DNA from: an uncultured Collinsella sp.
Lineage (GTDB): Bacteria; Actinomycetota; Coriobacteriia; Coriobacteriales; Coriobacteriaceae
Direction: 5' to 3'
DNA length: 6,091 bases
NCBI GenBank assembly: GCA_958421035.1
Contig: CATZKS010000114.1
Span: forward strand, 1 to 6,091
The stretch's first letter is position 1, and each line of letters starts with the position of its first letter. This document shows, piece after piece, positions 1 through 5,444 of this stretch. Under the pieces are notes generated by a model that was not told the origin of the DNA, made no database searches, and saw only the letters and a program-made list of their open reading frames with translations. Made by a program: the position numbers and the translations under genes.

Positions 1-626
1 TTGAAGGTGGCCGAAAGCACGATAAAGCCGTCATCGGCGATGCGGCTCTTTCGATAACCCAGGTTGAGCTCGTCGACATCGAACTCGATGATATTGCCGC
101 TGCCGCGGGTGCCGTCGTCGAGCTGGCGAGCGGGTTTGTAGACGCGCACGGACTCCAGCACATCGGCCATGCAGGCACCGTAGGCACCGGCGTTCATGTA
201 GCAGGCGCCGCCGACCGATCCGGGGATGCCCGAGATGGGCTCCATGCCGGTGAGGCAGGCCTCGGCTGCCGCGGCTGCGACATCGGAAAGCAGCGCGCCG
301 GCTGCCGCCGTGACGTGCGTGCCGTCGATCGTAATGTCGGAGAGGCCTTCGCCCAACGCCACGACGACGCCGCGGATACCCTTGTCGCCGACGAGTAGGT
401 CGGAGCCGTTGCCCACGATGGTGAGCGGCAGATCGCAGCGATAGCAGGTATCGAGCGTGGCGACGAGGCCCTGCTCGGTGTCGGGCGTGACAAAGACGTC
501 GGCCGGGCCTCCAATCTTAAACGTGGTGTGCTCGCGCATGGGCTCGCTCATGAGTACGTTGTCCTCGCCGGCAACGCCAGCGAGCGCGCAGAGCAGGTCC
601 TCGTTAAAAAAGTCGTTCTCGTGCAT
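1..626 (-). CDS. murB: UDP-N-acetylmuramate dehydrogenase (MurB), 3'-truncated by window edge
   Basis: MurB is the cytoplasmic FAD enzyme that reduces UDP-GlcNAc-enolpyruvate to UDP-MurNAc with NADPH in peptidoglycan precursor synthesis. Reading the minus strand from the ATG at 626 gives 208 uninterrupted residues that run off the left edge. The FAD-binding region is clear: HTTFKIGGPAD at residues 33-43, GNGSDLLVGDKGIRG at 72-86 and SGIPGSVGGACYMNAGAYG at 132-150, followed by the LGYRKSRI motif at about 189-196 that leads into the substrate-binding domain. The C-terminal part (roughly the last 90-100 residues of a typical MurB), including the late catalytic Ser and Glu, is outside the window. 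The start is supported by an AGGCGG ribosome binding site 8-9 bases upstream. The gene is divergent from the LacI-family gene and probably unrelated to it in function. Identification is firm; only completeness is unknown. Confidence 0.94.
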   Translation of the reverse strand, partial: MHENDFFNEDLLCALAGVAGEDNVLMSEPMREHTTFKIGGPADVFVTPDTEQGLVATLDTCYRCDLPLTIVGNGSDLLVGDKGIRGVVVALGEGLSDITIDGTHVTAAAGALLSDVAAAAAEACLTGMEPISGIPGSVGGACYMNAGAYGACMADVLESVRVYKPARQLDDGTRGSGNIIEFDVDELNLGYRKSRIADDGFIVLSATF

Positions 627-701
627 GCGAATATCCGCCTTTTGGTGGTTGTTGTCATCAATCGATTGCAATATACCCCACCTGGACGGATTTGGTGCGC
701 T

Positions 702-722
702 GACGGCGATAAAACAGCCGTC
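702..722. repeat. GC-rich inverted repeat (GACGGC / GCCGTC)
   Basis: Perfect 6-bp arms GACGGC (702-707) and GCCGTC (717-722) flank a 9-base AT-rich loop. A second overlapping pairing is possible between TGGACGG (683-689) and CCGTCCA (718-724), also perfect over 7 bp, so the two structures are mutually exclusive. There is no T-tract, so it is not a standard terminator. It could be a protein binding site or a chance feature of a GC-rich spacer. Confidence 0.35.
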
Positions 723-730
723 CACCGGAT

Positions 731-747
731 TGGTAAAGTGTTTATCA
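731..747. promoter_or_regulatory. Operator-like inverted repeat, possible LacI-family autoregulatory site
   Basis: TGGTAAA (731-737), centre GTG, TTTATCA (741-747): 7-bp arms that match at 6 of 7 positions. The TAAA...TTTA core resembles many LacI-family operators, though those more often have an even centre. It lies 22 bases before a TATACT -10 candidate, overlapping the expected -35 position, and about 63 bases before the repressor start, a position that would suit repression of the downstream gene. LacI-family proteins commonly bind next to their own gene; binding here is inference. Confidence 0.4.
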
Positions 748-768
748 CCGAGGTAGATGGGCAGTCGC

Positions 769-774
769 TATACT
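769..774 (+). promoter_or_regulatory. Candidate -10 box (TATACT) of the LacI-family gene
   Basis: TATACT matches the sigma-70 -10 consensus at 5 of 6 positions and lies 35 bases before the ATG at 810. No clear TTGACA-like hexamer is found 16-18 bases upstream; the expected place is partly taken by the inverted repeat at 731-747. Confidence 0.35.
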
Positions 775-809
775 TTCAAGAGATTGCGCGTAAACCCGGA
801 AGGAGCGAG

Positions 810-1838
810 ATGGCCAACAAAGTCACCCTCAAGCAGATCGCCCAGGAGGTGGGGCTTTCCCCCTCGTCGGTCTCGCTTGTTCTCAATAATCGGCCTTGTC
901 GCATCTCGGAAGAAAACCGCAAGCGCATCAAGGAGGTCGCGGCGCGCAACCACTATGTTCCTAACCAGATCGCGCGCAGCCTGGTCATGCGCGAGTCGCG
1001 CACACTGGGCCTTATCGTTCCCAATATCGAGAGCCGCTTTTTTGCTTCGCTCGCCGGCAGTTTGGAAAAGCGCTGCCGTGAGGACGGTTACGCACTCTTT
1101 ATTACCAGCTCGGGCGGAAGCGCCGATGACGATCTTGAGCTACTGCGTCAGTTGGTGACGCGCGGCGTCGACGGCGTCTTTTTGGTGGTGGGTGACGAGT
1201 TCTCCGACGACCGCGCCCTGCGCGAAGAAGTCAGCCATCTGCCTATCCCTGCCGTGATGGTCGACCGTGCCATTGAGGGACTCGAGTGCGACAAGGTGAT
1301 GTTCGACCACGAGATGGGCGGCTACATGGCCACGCGGTATCTGATTGAGCAGGGTCATCGCCGCATCGCCTGTCTGGTTAACGCGCGTCGCTCCAATACG
1401 GGCCGCAAGCGACTTGCTGGCTATGAGCGCGCACTGCGCGAGGTGGGACTGCCCATCGACGCGCGCCTGGAGTTTGAGAGCGAGTACTACATTCCGAGCG
1501 CCTACGAGGCCTCGGAGGCGGTGCTCGCAACCGATGCCACCGCCGTGTTCGCAAGCTCGGATAACATTGCCCTCGGCTTGCTCAAGCGCTTGCACGAGAT
1601 GGGGAAGAGCATCCCGGGCGATATCTCGGTGGTGAGTTACGACAACTCGGCCGCCGACGTTCTCTTTGAGCCGGCGCTGACCGCGATTGAGCAGGATCCT
1701 GGTGTCCTTGCGGAGCATGCTTTTGGCTGCATGTCCAAGCGTCTTGCCGGTAGGGGCGGTAGACGTGCCGAAGAGGTCGTTCTGGAGCCGGCGCTTATCG
1801 TGAAGGGCAGTGTGCTCGATCTTACCGAATATAGCTAA
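810..1838 (+). CDS. LacI-family transcriptional regulator
   Basis: A 342-residue DNA-binding repressor of the LacI/GalR family, normal in length. The N-terminal helix-turn-helix spans about residues 6-25 (TLKQIAQEVGLSPSSVSLVL), followed by the hinge helix with the minor-groove motif PNQIARSL at 51-58. From about residue 64 (RTLGLIVPNIESRFF) it has the two-lobed periplasmic-binding-protein-like effector domain, with further family landmarks: RGVDGVFLVV, HRRIACL, RLAGYERAL, FASSDNIALGLLK and the late GDISVVSYDN. The effector cannot be read from sequence; sugars are the usual ligands, and nothing adjacent on the same strand names one. The ATG at 810 is preceded by GGAAGGAG at 798-805. The frame stays open back to 528, but that extension would run into the opposite-strand murB and lacks family similarity. 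A nearby inverted repeat suggests autoregulation. Confidence 0.93.
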   Translation: MANKVTLKQIAQEVGLSPSSVSLVLNNRPCRISEENRKRIKEVAARNHYVPNQIARSLVMRESRTLGLIVPNIESRFFASLAGSLEKRCREDGYALFITSSGGSADDDLELLRQLVTRGVDGVFLVVGDEFSDDRALREEVSHLPIPAVMVDRAIEGLECDKVMFDHEMGGYMATRYLIEQGHRRIACLVNARRSNTGRKRLAGYERALREVGLPIDARLEFESEYYIPSAYEASEAVLATDATAVFASSDNIALGLLKRLHEMGKSIPGDISVVSYDNSAADVLFEPALTAIEQDPGVLAEHAFGCMSKRLAGRGGRRAEEVVLEPALIVKGSVLDLTEYS

Positions 1839-1867
1839 GCGCACTTGTTTGTTTGCATAGATTGCAT

Positions 1868-1880
1868 GCGGAGCGTCCGC
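1868..1880 (+). terminator. Short stem-loop after the LacI-family gene, weak terminator candidate
   Basis: GCGGA (1868-1872), loop GCG, TCCGC (1876-1880) form a perfect 5-bp GC-rich stem 30 bases after the stop codon, followed by TATTTG. The T-run is poor, so termination here is only a possibility. Just upstream TTGCAT occurs twice (1853-1858 and 1862-1867), 9 bases apart. Confidence 0.25.
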
Positions 1881-1892
1881 TATTTGCCGGCG

Positions 1893-1961
1893 GGGCCGGG
1901 GTGCCTAGATTTGAGAGGTTCGCTAAGCCCACTTCTCAAAACAAAGCAGGCACCCCGGCCC
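1893..1961. repeat. Long imperfect hairpin with perfect 13-bp outer arms
   Basis: The outer arms, 1893-1905 (GGGCCGGGGTGCC) and 1949-1961 (GGCACCCCGGCCC), are perfectly complementary over 13 bp. Inside them TTTGAGA (1910-1916) pairs with TCTCAAA (1934-1940), and within that GGTT (1917-1920) can pair with AGCC (1926-1929) with one G-U pair, leaving a 5-base terminal loop. The result is a rod of three stems separated by internal loops and a bulge. There is no T-tract on either strand directly after the outer stem, so it is not a standard intrinsic terminator. Possible readings are a REP-like dispersed repeat, a small non-autonomous mobile element, or a structured RNA. The base pairing is seen directly; the role is not known. 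Confidence 0.7.
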
Positions 1962-2039
1962 TCGTCCGTAAACTCTTCCGCTGGGCGAGCCATAGACGCC
2001 GCGCACCGATAGGGTAAGGCAGCGGCTTGAAATTGGTGC

Positions 2040-2045
2040 TATATT
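2040..2045 (+). promoter_or_regulatory. Candidate -10 box (TATATT) for the small hypothetical gene
   Basis: TATATT lies 37 bases upstream of the ATG at 2083 and matches the -10 consensus at 5 of 6 positions. No well-spaced -35 hexamer is visible. If real, this promoter may also drive the two GntR genes, which follow closely on the same strand. Confidence 0.3.
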
Positions 2046-2082
2046 CGGCTTGAGTTGTTTAATGCTAGTACGGGAGGCTGAT

Positions 2083-2571
2083 ATGGGGCTGTTCAAGAAG
2101 AAAAACCCGCAGGATGCCTTTGATCCCGATGTGTTTACCATCACGGATACGATTTTGGACCCGCCGCGGTTTACGTTTTTGCCGGCTATCTACCAGGATG
2201 CCACGCGTCGCAAGTGGGCCGTGCATCAGCGCGGCGGCGAGCCGAAGATTTTTGACTATGCGGACGTGTTGCAGTGCGAAGTGGCCGAGGCGGGCGATCC
2301 GGAGGCCGAAGAAGCGGTCTCTAAACAGGAATTTGCCCAGCGTATCCTGGCAAATCCTGCCAAGGCGGCGAAAATAAACGCTGCCAAGCGTAATATGTGT
2401 CTTGGTATGGGCGTTGTTGTGGCGGTTCAGACGGGAAAAGACGAGGTTTCCAAATTAGAGATTCCCGTTATGACCGACGAAGTCAAACGCGATTCAAGTC
2501 TATATAAGTCGTATCGGAATGTCGCCGAGAAGATCAAGGCCGAATTTGATGCCATGGGAGGGCTGGCCTAA
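2083..2571 (+). CDS. Conserved-looking hypothetical protein (162 aa), possible PH-like fold
   Basis: I do not recognise this gene with certainty. It encodes a 162-residue soluble protein with a basic start (MGLFKKKN), no signal peptide and no clear membrane segment. The pattern of residues around 45-65 (KWAVHQRGGEPKIFDYADVL, then CEVAEAG) and near the end (LEIPVM, then SLYKSYRNVAEKIKAEFDAM) resembles bacterial PH-like/SHOCT-associated domains, in which a short beta strand, a 'y.dI..cev.edG' turn and a C-terminal helix recur; this is a resemblance from memory. The chosen ATG has GGGAGG at 2072-2077. In-frame upstream starts at 2050 and 2062 have no ribosome binding site in the right place. The stop is 38 bases before the first GntR gene, close enough for co-transcription. 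Function unknown. Confidence 0.8.
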   Translation: MGLFKKKNPQDAFDPDVFTITDTILDPPRFTFLPAIYQDATRRKWAVHQRGGEPKIFDYADVLQCEVAEAGDPEAEEAVSKQEFAQRILANPAKAAKINAAKRNMCLGMGVVVAVQTGKDEVSKLEIPVMTDEVKRDSSLYKSYRNVAEKIKAEFDAMGGLA

Positions 2572-2609
2572 TTTTGGCGGCATACGTTTCTGAATGAGGA
2601 GTCTGTGCA

Positions 2610-3377
2610 ATGGCAGGCGAATCTTATGCAATTCCCCCCAAAGATCGTGCTGTTGAGGGAATTCTTTGGTATATCCAGCACCATCAGCTTGCCGGCGGCG
2701 ATCGCCTGCCGGCCGAGCGCGTGCTGTGCGAAGAGATTGGCGTTTCGCGTACGGCGTTGCGTGTCGGTATCACGCGGCTCATCTCGTGTGGAACGCTCGA
2801 GAGCCGTCGCGGATCGGGTACGTATGTGTGTCCTCCCAAGCCGTTGAACATCTTCCAGGAAACGTATAACTTTTCCGATGCTGTACGGACTGCCGGCCTG
2901 CACCCCTCTTCTCGTCTGGTTTCCACCGGGACCATCGAGGCGGATGAGGCGCTTGCCGACAAGCTTGGGGTGGCTGTAGGCGCTCCCTTGCTCCGCATGC
3001 AGCGCGTTCGACTTATTGAGGGCGAGCCGGCGTCAATCGAGACCGCTCACGTTAACCTGTCCCTGTGCCCATCGCTTCCCGAACACGATTTTGAGTGTGA
3101 GAGCCTTTACGATGTCTTGCTCAAAGAAGGTGGCGTGCGTGTTGAGCATGGACGTGAGCATATCTCCATCTCGCGTTTGGACGTCGAAGAGGCCGAGCTG
3201 CTCCAGCAAGAAGAGGGAACGCCGGTGTTCTATGAGAGCTCGATCGAATTTGATAAGGACATGCGTTTTGTGGAGCATTGCAAATCGGTGATTTTGCCCA
3301 CAAAGTTCCGCTTTGCCGATAACGGCGAAGAGAACGGCATGAGGAGCGTGGCAGGTGAACAATGGCTGAAACAGTAG
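2610..3377 (+). CDS. GntR family regulator, HutC/UTRA type (first of a tandem pair)
   Basis: A 255-residue repressor with an N-terminal winged helix-turn-helix at about residues 10-73: GDRLPAERVLCEEIGVSRTA (30-49) is the classic GntR signature, and GTLESRRGSGTYV (61-73) is the wing. After a linker, residues about 80-240 form a UTRA effector domain, shown by RVRLIEGEPASIETAHV, ESLYDVLLKEGGVRVEHGRE and the C-terminal EEGTPVFYESSIEFD. UTRA domains usually bind phosphorylated sugars or amino-sugar derivatives, or histidine-pathway compounds. The ATG at 2610 has GAGGAG at 2596-2601, spacing 8. Its end overlaps the next GntR gene by 16 bases, so the two are translationally linked. It lies upstream of two SIS enzymes, which suggests it controls them in the way FrlR controls frl genes. 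Family is certain; target and ligand are inferred. Confidence 0.93.
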   Translation: MAGESYAIPPKDRAVEGILWYIQHHQLAGGDRLPAERVLCEEIGVSRTALRVGITRLISCGTLESRRGSGTYVCPPKPLNIFQETYNFSDAVRTAGLHPSSRLVSTGTIEADEALADKLGVAVGAPLLRMQRVRLIEGEPASIETAHVNLSLCPSLPEHDFECESLYDVLLKEGGVRVEHGREHISISRLDVEEAELLQQEEGTPVFYESSIEFDKDMRFVEHCKSVILPTKFRFADNGEENGMRSVAGEQWLKQ

Positions 3378-4075
3378 ATGCCACCCCGGTTTATATGCGC
3401 ATTCGACGCCGCATCGAGGAACGTATCGAGCGCGGTATATATCCCACGGGTTCCATGATTCCGTCCGAAAAAGACCTCGCCGAGGAATTTGGTACGACAC
3501 GCTTGACCATCCGAAGCGCTGTCGATGAGCTGGTTCGGCGCGGGCAGATTCGCCGTGTTCGGGGAAAAGGTGCCTTTGTGGCGCAGAAAGTACCTGCTTT
3601 TTTTGAACGCACGGTCGGTTTCCGTGAATCGGTCCGTGCTTCGGGCGGCGAGCCGTCCGTCCGTATTCTCGCGCGTTCCAAGCGTTATGCGGGGCCATAT
3701 TACGCCGACCTGTTTGGCATCGCCGAGGACGACCTGCTCTATTCCGTTCGACGCCTGAACTGCATAAACGGTAGCCCCGTATCGATTGAGACGGCGCTGA
3801 TTCCCTGCCTGCTGTTCCCAACCATCGAAGATATTGACGTGTCGGTCTTCAGTTTGTACGAGACCTATGAGATGCTGGGCCGAAAGCCAGCCATGGCACA
3901 GGAAAAGCTCGATATCGAAGCGCTGGGCGCACGAGATGCCGGCCTCCTTGGACTGGAACAGGGCGATCTTGTTTTGCTTTTGGAATGCGTGAGCTATGAC
4001 GCGAGCGGTCAGGCTATCGAGTATGTAAAGTCCTTCAATCGTGGCGATACGGGCGGCTACACCTATACGTACTAG
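3362..4075 (+). CDS. GntR family regulator, HutC/UTRA type (second of a tandem pair)
   Basis: A 237-residue paralogue of the preceding regulator. The winged helix occupies about residues 9-73 (TPVYMRIRRRIEERIERGIY, then GSMIPSEKDLAEEFGTTRLT and a wing ending GKGAFV). The UTRA domain follows (about 80-237) with SVRRLNCINGSPVSIETALI, SVFSLYETYEML and the typical C-terminal AIEYVKSFNRGD. The start ATG at 3362 lies inside the 3' end of the previous gene, in another frame; AGGTGA at 3353-3358 gives a short 3-base spacing, consistent with coupled translation. Both proteins keep an S-I-E-T motif in the UTRA domain, but are otherwise well diverged, so they probably answer to different ligands or operators. 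The next gene, an SIS enzyme, starts 193 bases downstream after a regulatory spacer. Confidence 0.93.
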   Translation: MAETVDATPVYMRIRRRIEERIERGIYPTGSMIPSEKDLAEEFGTTRLTIRSAVDELVRRGQIRRVRGKGAFVAQKVPAFFERTVGFRESVRASGGEPSVRILARSKRYAGPYYADLFGIAEDDLLYSVRRLNCINGSPVSIETALIPCLLFPTIEDIDVSVFSLYETYEMLGRKPAMAQEKLDIEALGARDAGLLGLEQGDLVLLLECVSYDASGQAIEYVKSFNRGDTGGYTYTY

Positions 4076-4096
4076 CTGGTATTTTGTGAATAACGG

Positions 4097-4116
4097 CTGG
4101 GAAACTAACCAGTTTT
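4097..4116 (+). terminator. Weak terminator candidate after the GntR pair
   Basis: CTGG (4097-4100), an 8-base loop, CCAG (4109-4112) and then TTTT. The stem is only 4 bp, so efficiency would be low. A wider pairing CTGGT (4076-4080) with ACCAG (4108-4112) is also possible. If it does not stop transcription, the SIS genes could be read from the regulator operon. Confidence 0.25.
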
Positions 4117-4131
4117 GATCGTTGGGTCAGC

Positions 4132-4141
4132 TGTATATACA
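4132..4141. promoter_or_regulatory. Perfect palindrome TGTATATACA, candidate UTRA/GntR operator
   Basis: The 10-bp perfect palindrome contains GTATATAC, which fits the GT-N-TA-N-AC core known for operators of the HutC subfamily of GntR regulators. It lies between two genes for exactly such regulators and the SIS enzymes, about 128 bases before the first enzyme's ATG. A TTGATC hexamer at 4115-4120 and the TATACA inside the palindrome could form a poorly spaced promoter (15 bases), which a bound repressor would cover. The match is seen; the regulator that binds is inferred. Confidence 0.5.
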
Positions 4142-4198
4142 ACCTTACAGGGCTCAAAATCGACCGTTCGCCGATGGGGATAAATTAATCGACAAAGA

Positions 4199-4240
4199 GG
4201 TATCAAAAAACCGTAACCTGTAACTGTGATTGGTATCAAA
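4199..4240 (+). repeat. Direct repeat GGTATCAAA, two copies 33 bases apart
   Basis: GGTATCAAA occurs at 4199-4207 and again at 4232-4240, so the copies start 33 bases apart, close to three helical turns and thus on the same DNA face. Between them GTAAC occurs twice (4213-4217 and 4220-4224) and its complement GTTAC follows at 4253-4257. The arrangement suits cooperative binding of one regulator dimer per copy. The second copy is part of the inverted repeat at 4230-4246. Confidence 0.45.
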
Positions 4241-4246
4241 TACTAA
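4230..4246. promoter_or_regulatory. Inverted repeat TTGGTAT-caa-ATACTAA just before the SIS gene
   Basis: Seven-base arms with 6 of 7 matches around a 3-base centre, ending 22 bases before the ATG at 4269. The GGTAT...ATAC(T/C) core resembles the TGGT...ACCA type sites of amino-sugar UTRA regulators such as NagR/DasR, but the centre differs. TGG-TATCAA here also reads as an extended -10 element, so the site may overlap the promoter of the SIS gene. It could be the operator of whichever of the two GntR proteins does not use the TGTATATACA site. Confidence 0.42.
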
Positions 4247-4268
4247 TGATTTGTTACGAGGTGAGACG

Positions 4269-5384
4269 ATGAAGATGCTCGATTACGTTCAGCTTGCCCA
4301 TGTGCGTATGGGGGAGAACCTCGAGCGTTCGTCTGAGCTGGTAGCGCAGCTCGTTGATATTTTCCAGTCTGGTTCTTTTGACGCACTGCGCATCGTTGCA
4401 TCGGGTTCGTCGCGCCATGCCGCCGATTGCGCCCGCGATTACCTGCAAGATGCGCTGCAGATGCAGGTGTCCGTTGTGACGCCCGAGGCCTTCGTCGATT
4501 TTGAACACACCTATCCGCAGCATGCGCTCAACATCGCCGTCTCGCAGAGTGGCTATTCGACCAATACGATTGCGGCGCTCGATTACATGCGCGCACACGA
4601 TATGGCTGCAGTTGCGCTCACGGCGAACGTCGAGGCACCCATCAAGGAGCACACTGACATCGTTCTTGACTACGGTGTGGGCGTCGAGTCGGTGGACTTT
4701 GTGACTCTGGGCGTTGAGGTTCTCGTTGAGTACCTGGTGCTCTTTGGTATTTACGGTGGTCAGGCGCGCGGAACGATTGACGCCAAGGGCGTTGCCCAGC
4801 GTCTTGACGACCTGCGCGAGGCTATCCATGCCAATGCCGTGATGTGCAAGACCGCCGAGGCATATGTCCAAGACCACATGCTCGAGCTTTCTGAGCACAC
4901 GCCCGCCATGGTCGTCGGCAACGGCCCCAACTACGGCGTTGCCGAGGAGGCAGCGCTCAAGCTGAGCGAGACCATCAAGATTCCTGCCATGCATCACGAG
5001 GGCGAGGAGTTCGTTCACGGTCCCGAGATGCAGATCGTTCCGGGCTATCTGGTGTTTATCGTCGACGATCCGCAGGGGTCGGAGCGTCTTGCGAATATCG
5101 CCGATGCACTATCGAACGTTACGACAAAAACGGTGCTGCTCACGGCCCATCCCAAGGGTAGGGCTCACGAGGTTGTGGTGCCTCAGGTGGCTCCGCTGCT
5201 CAGCGCAATTCCCAATCTGGTGTTCTTCCAGACGATTGCGGCCATGATAGCCGAGCGTCTGAAGTCATGGGACGTGCACCCGTATCTTGATGCCGTCTCC
5301 AAGCAAATGGAGGTCAAGGCAGAGGGCTACGAAGAGTCAGTCAATGCGCTTAAGGCCAAAGCGGCCGAGTGTTACGGAATGTAA
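4269..5384 (+). CDS. Tandem SIS-domain sugar-phosphate isomerase/deglycase (GlmS-isomerase-like, GfrE/FrlB type)
   Basis: A 371-residue cytoplasmic protein with two SIS (sugar isomerase) domains at about 36-165 and 212-350, the layout of the GlmS isomerase half and of deglycases that split phosphorylated Amadori products. Domain 1 has the phosphate-binding turn ASGSSRHAA (44-52) and SQSGYSTNT (92-100). Domain 2 has GNGPNYGVAEEAALKLSE (217-234) and EEFVHGPEMQIV (246-257), where E247 lines up with the catalytic Glu of the E-x-x-H-G-P motif in GlmS and FrlB. There is no glutaminase domain, so it is not a full GlmS. GAGGTGA at 4258-4264 serves the ATG at 4269 with a 4-base gap; a second in-frame ATG at 4275 has a 10-base gap and is an alternative. 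The context of two UTRA regulators and a second SIS gene fits a fructoselysine/glucoselysine-type pathway. Other options are an amino-sugar deaminase/isomerase (AgaS-like). Confidence 0.88.
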   Translation: MKMLDYVQLAHVRMGENLERSSELVAQLVDIFQSGSFDALRIVASGSSRHAADCARDYLQDALQMQVSVVTPEAFVDFEHTYPQHALNIAVSQSGYSTNTIAALDYMRAHDMAAVALTANVEAPIKEHTDIVLDYGVGVESVDFVTLGVEVLVEYLVLFGIYGGQARGTIDAKGVAQRLDDLREAIHANAVMCKTAEAYVQDHMLELSEHTPAMVVGNGPNYGVAEEAALKLSETIKIPAMHHEGEEFVHGPEMQIVPGYLVFIVDDPQGSERLANIADALSNVTTKTVLLTAHPKGRAHEVVVPQVAPLLSAIPNLVFFQTIAAMIAERLKSWDVHPYLDAVSKQMEVKAEGYEESVNALKAKAAECYGM

Positions 5385-5394
5385 GCGGGTTTTG

Positions 5395-5408
5395 ATGCCC
5401 GTTGGCAT
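5395..5408 (+). other. Small stem-loop between the two SIS genes
   Basis: ATGCC (5395-5399), CGTT, GGCAT (5404-5408) give a perfect 5-bp stem with a 4-base loop in the 60-base gap between the SIS genes. An alternative pairing uses CGGG (5386-5389) with CCCG (5398-5401). There is no T-tract, so read-through is expected. It may act as an mRNA processing or stability element ahead of the strongly expressed second gene, or be incidental. No separate promoter was recognised in this gap. Confidence 0.3.
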
Positions 5409-5444
5409 GGGGGATGTGGAAACAACCCCAGAAAGGAGAGACAA

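Larger units (their letters stand above)
627..809. promoter_or_regulatory. Divergent promoter region between murB and the LacI-family gene
   Basis: These 183 bases separate two genes that point away from each other, so both promoters should lie here. For murB the best -10 candidate is TATATT on the minus strand at 675-670, about 44 bases before the start codon, with no good -35. For the regulator, TATACT at 769-774 is the best -10, also without a convincing -35. Two inverted repeats lie between them and are listed separately. No coding frame with a credible start and ribosome binding site was seen. Confidence 0.45.

Noticed and set aside
528..809. N-terminal extension of the LacI-family frame back to 528
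   Set aside because: The extension would overlap the opposite-strand murB start, has no LacI-family similarity, and the ATG at 810 has a strong GGAAGGAG site and begins exactly at the family's HTH.
1140..1844. Long minus-strand open frame (234 codons) opposite the LacI-family gene
   Set aside because: It is a shadow of a GC-rich gene: low-complexity His/Gly/Leu composition, no family motifs, and the plus strand is an unmistakable repressor.
2668..2680. TGGTATATCCA near-palindrome as a GntR operator
   Set aside because: It lies inside the coding sequence of the first GntR gene, encodes conserved helix residues and does not fit GT-N-TA-N-AC.
3033..3821. Minus-strand open frame (262 codons) across the two GntR genes
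   Set aside because: It spans two well-supported plus-strand genes, has no recognisable domain and no ribosome binding site.
4225..4240. CRP-like site TGTGA-N6-TCAAA
   Set aside because: Only one half matches the TGTGA-N6-TCACA consensus well, the host is probably not a CRP-controlled enterobacterium, and the same bases are better explained by the GGTATCAAA and inverted repeats.
4254..5018. Minus-strand open frame opposite the first SIS gene
   Set aside because: The composition is typical of an antisense shadow, and the plus-strand product has clear SIS motifs and a catalytic Glu motif.
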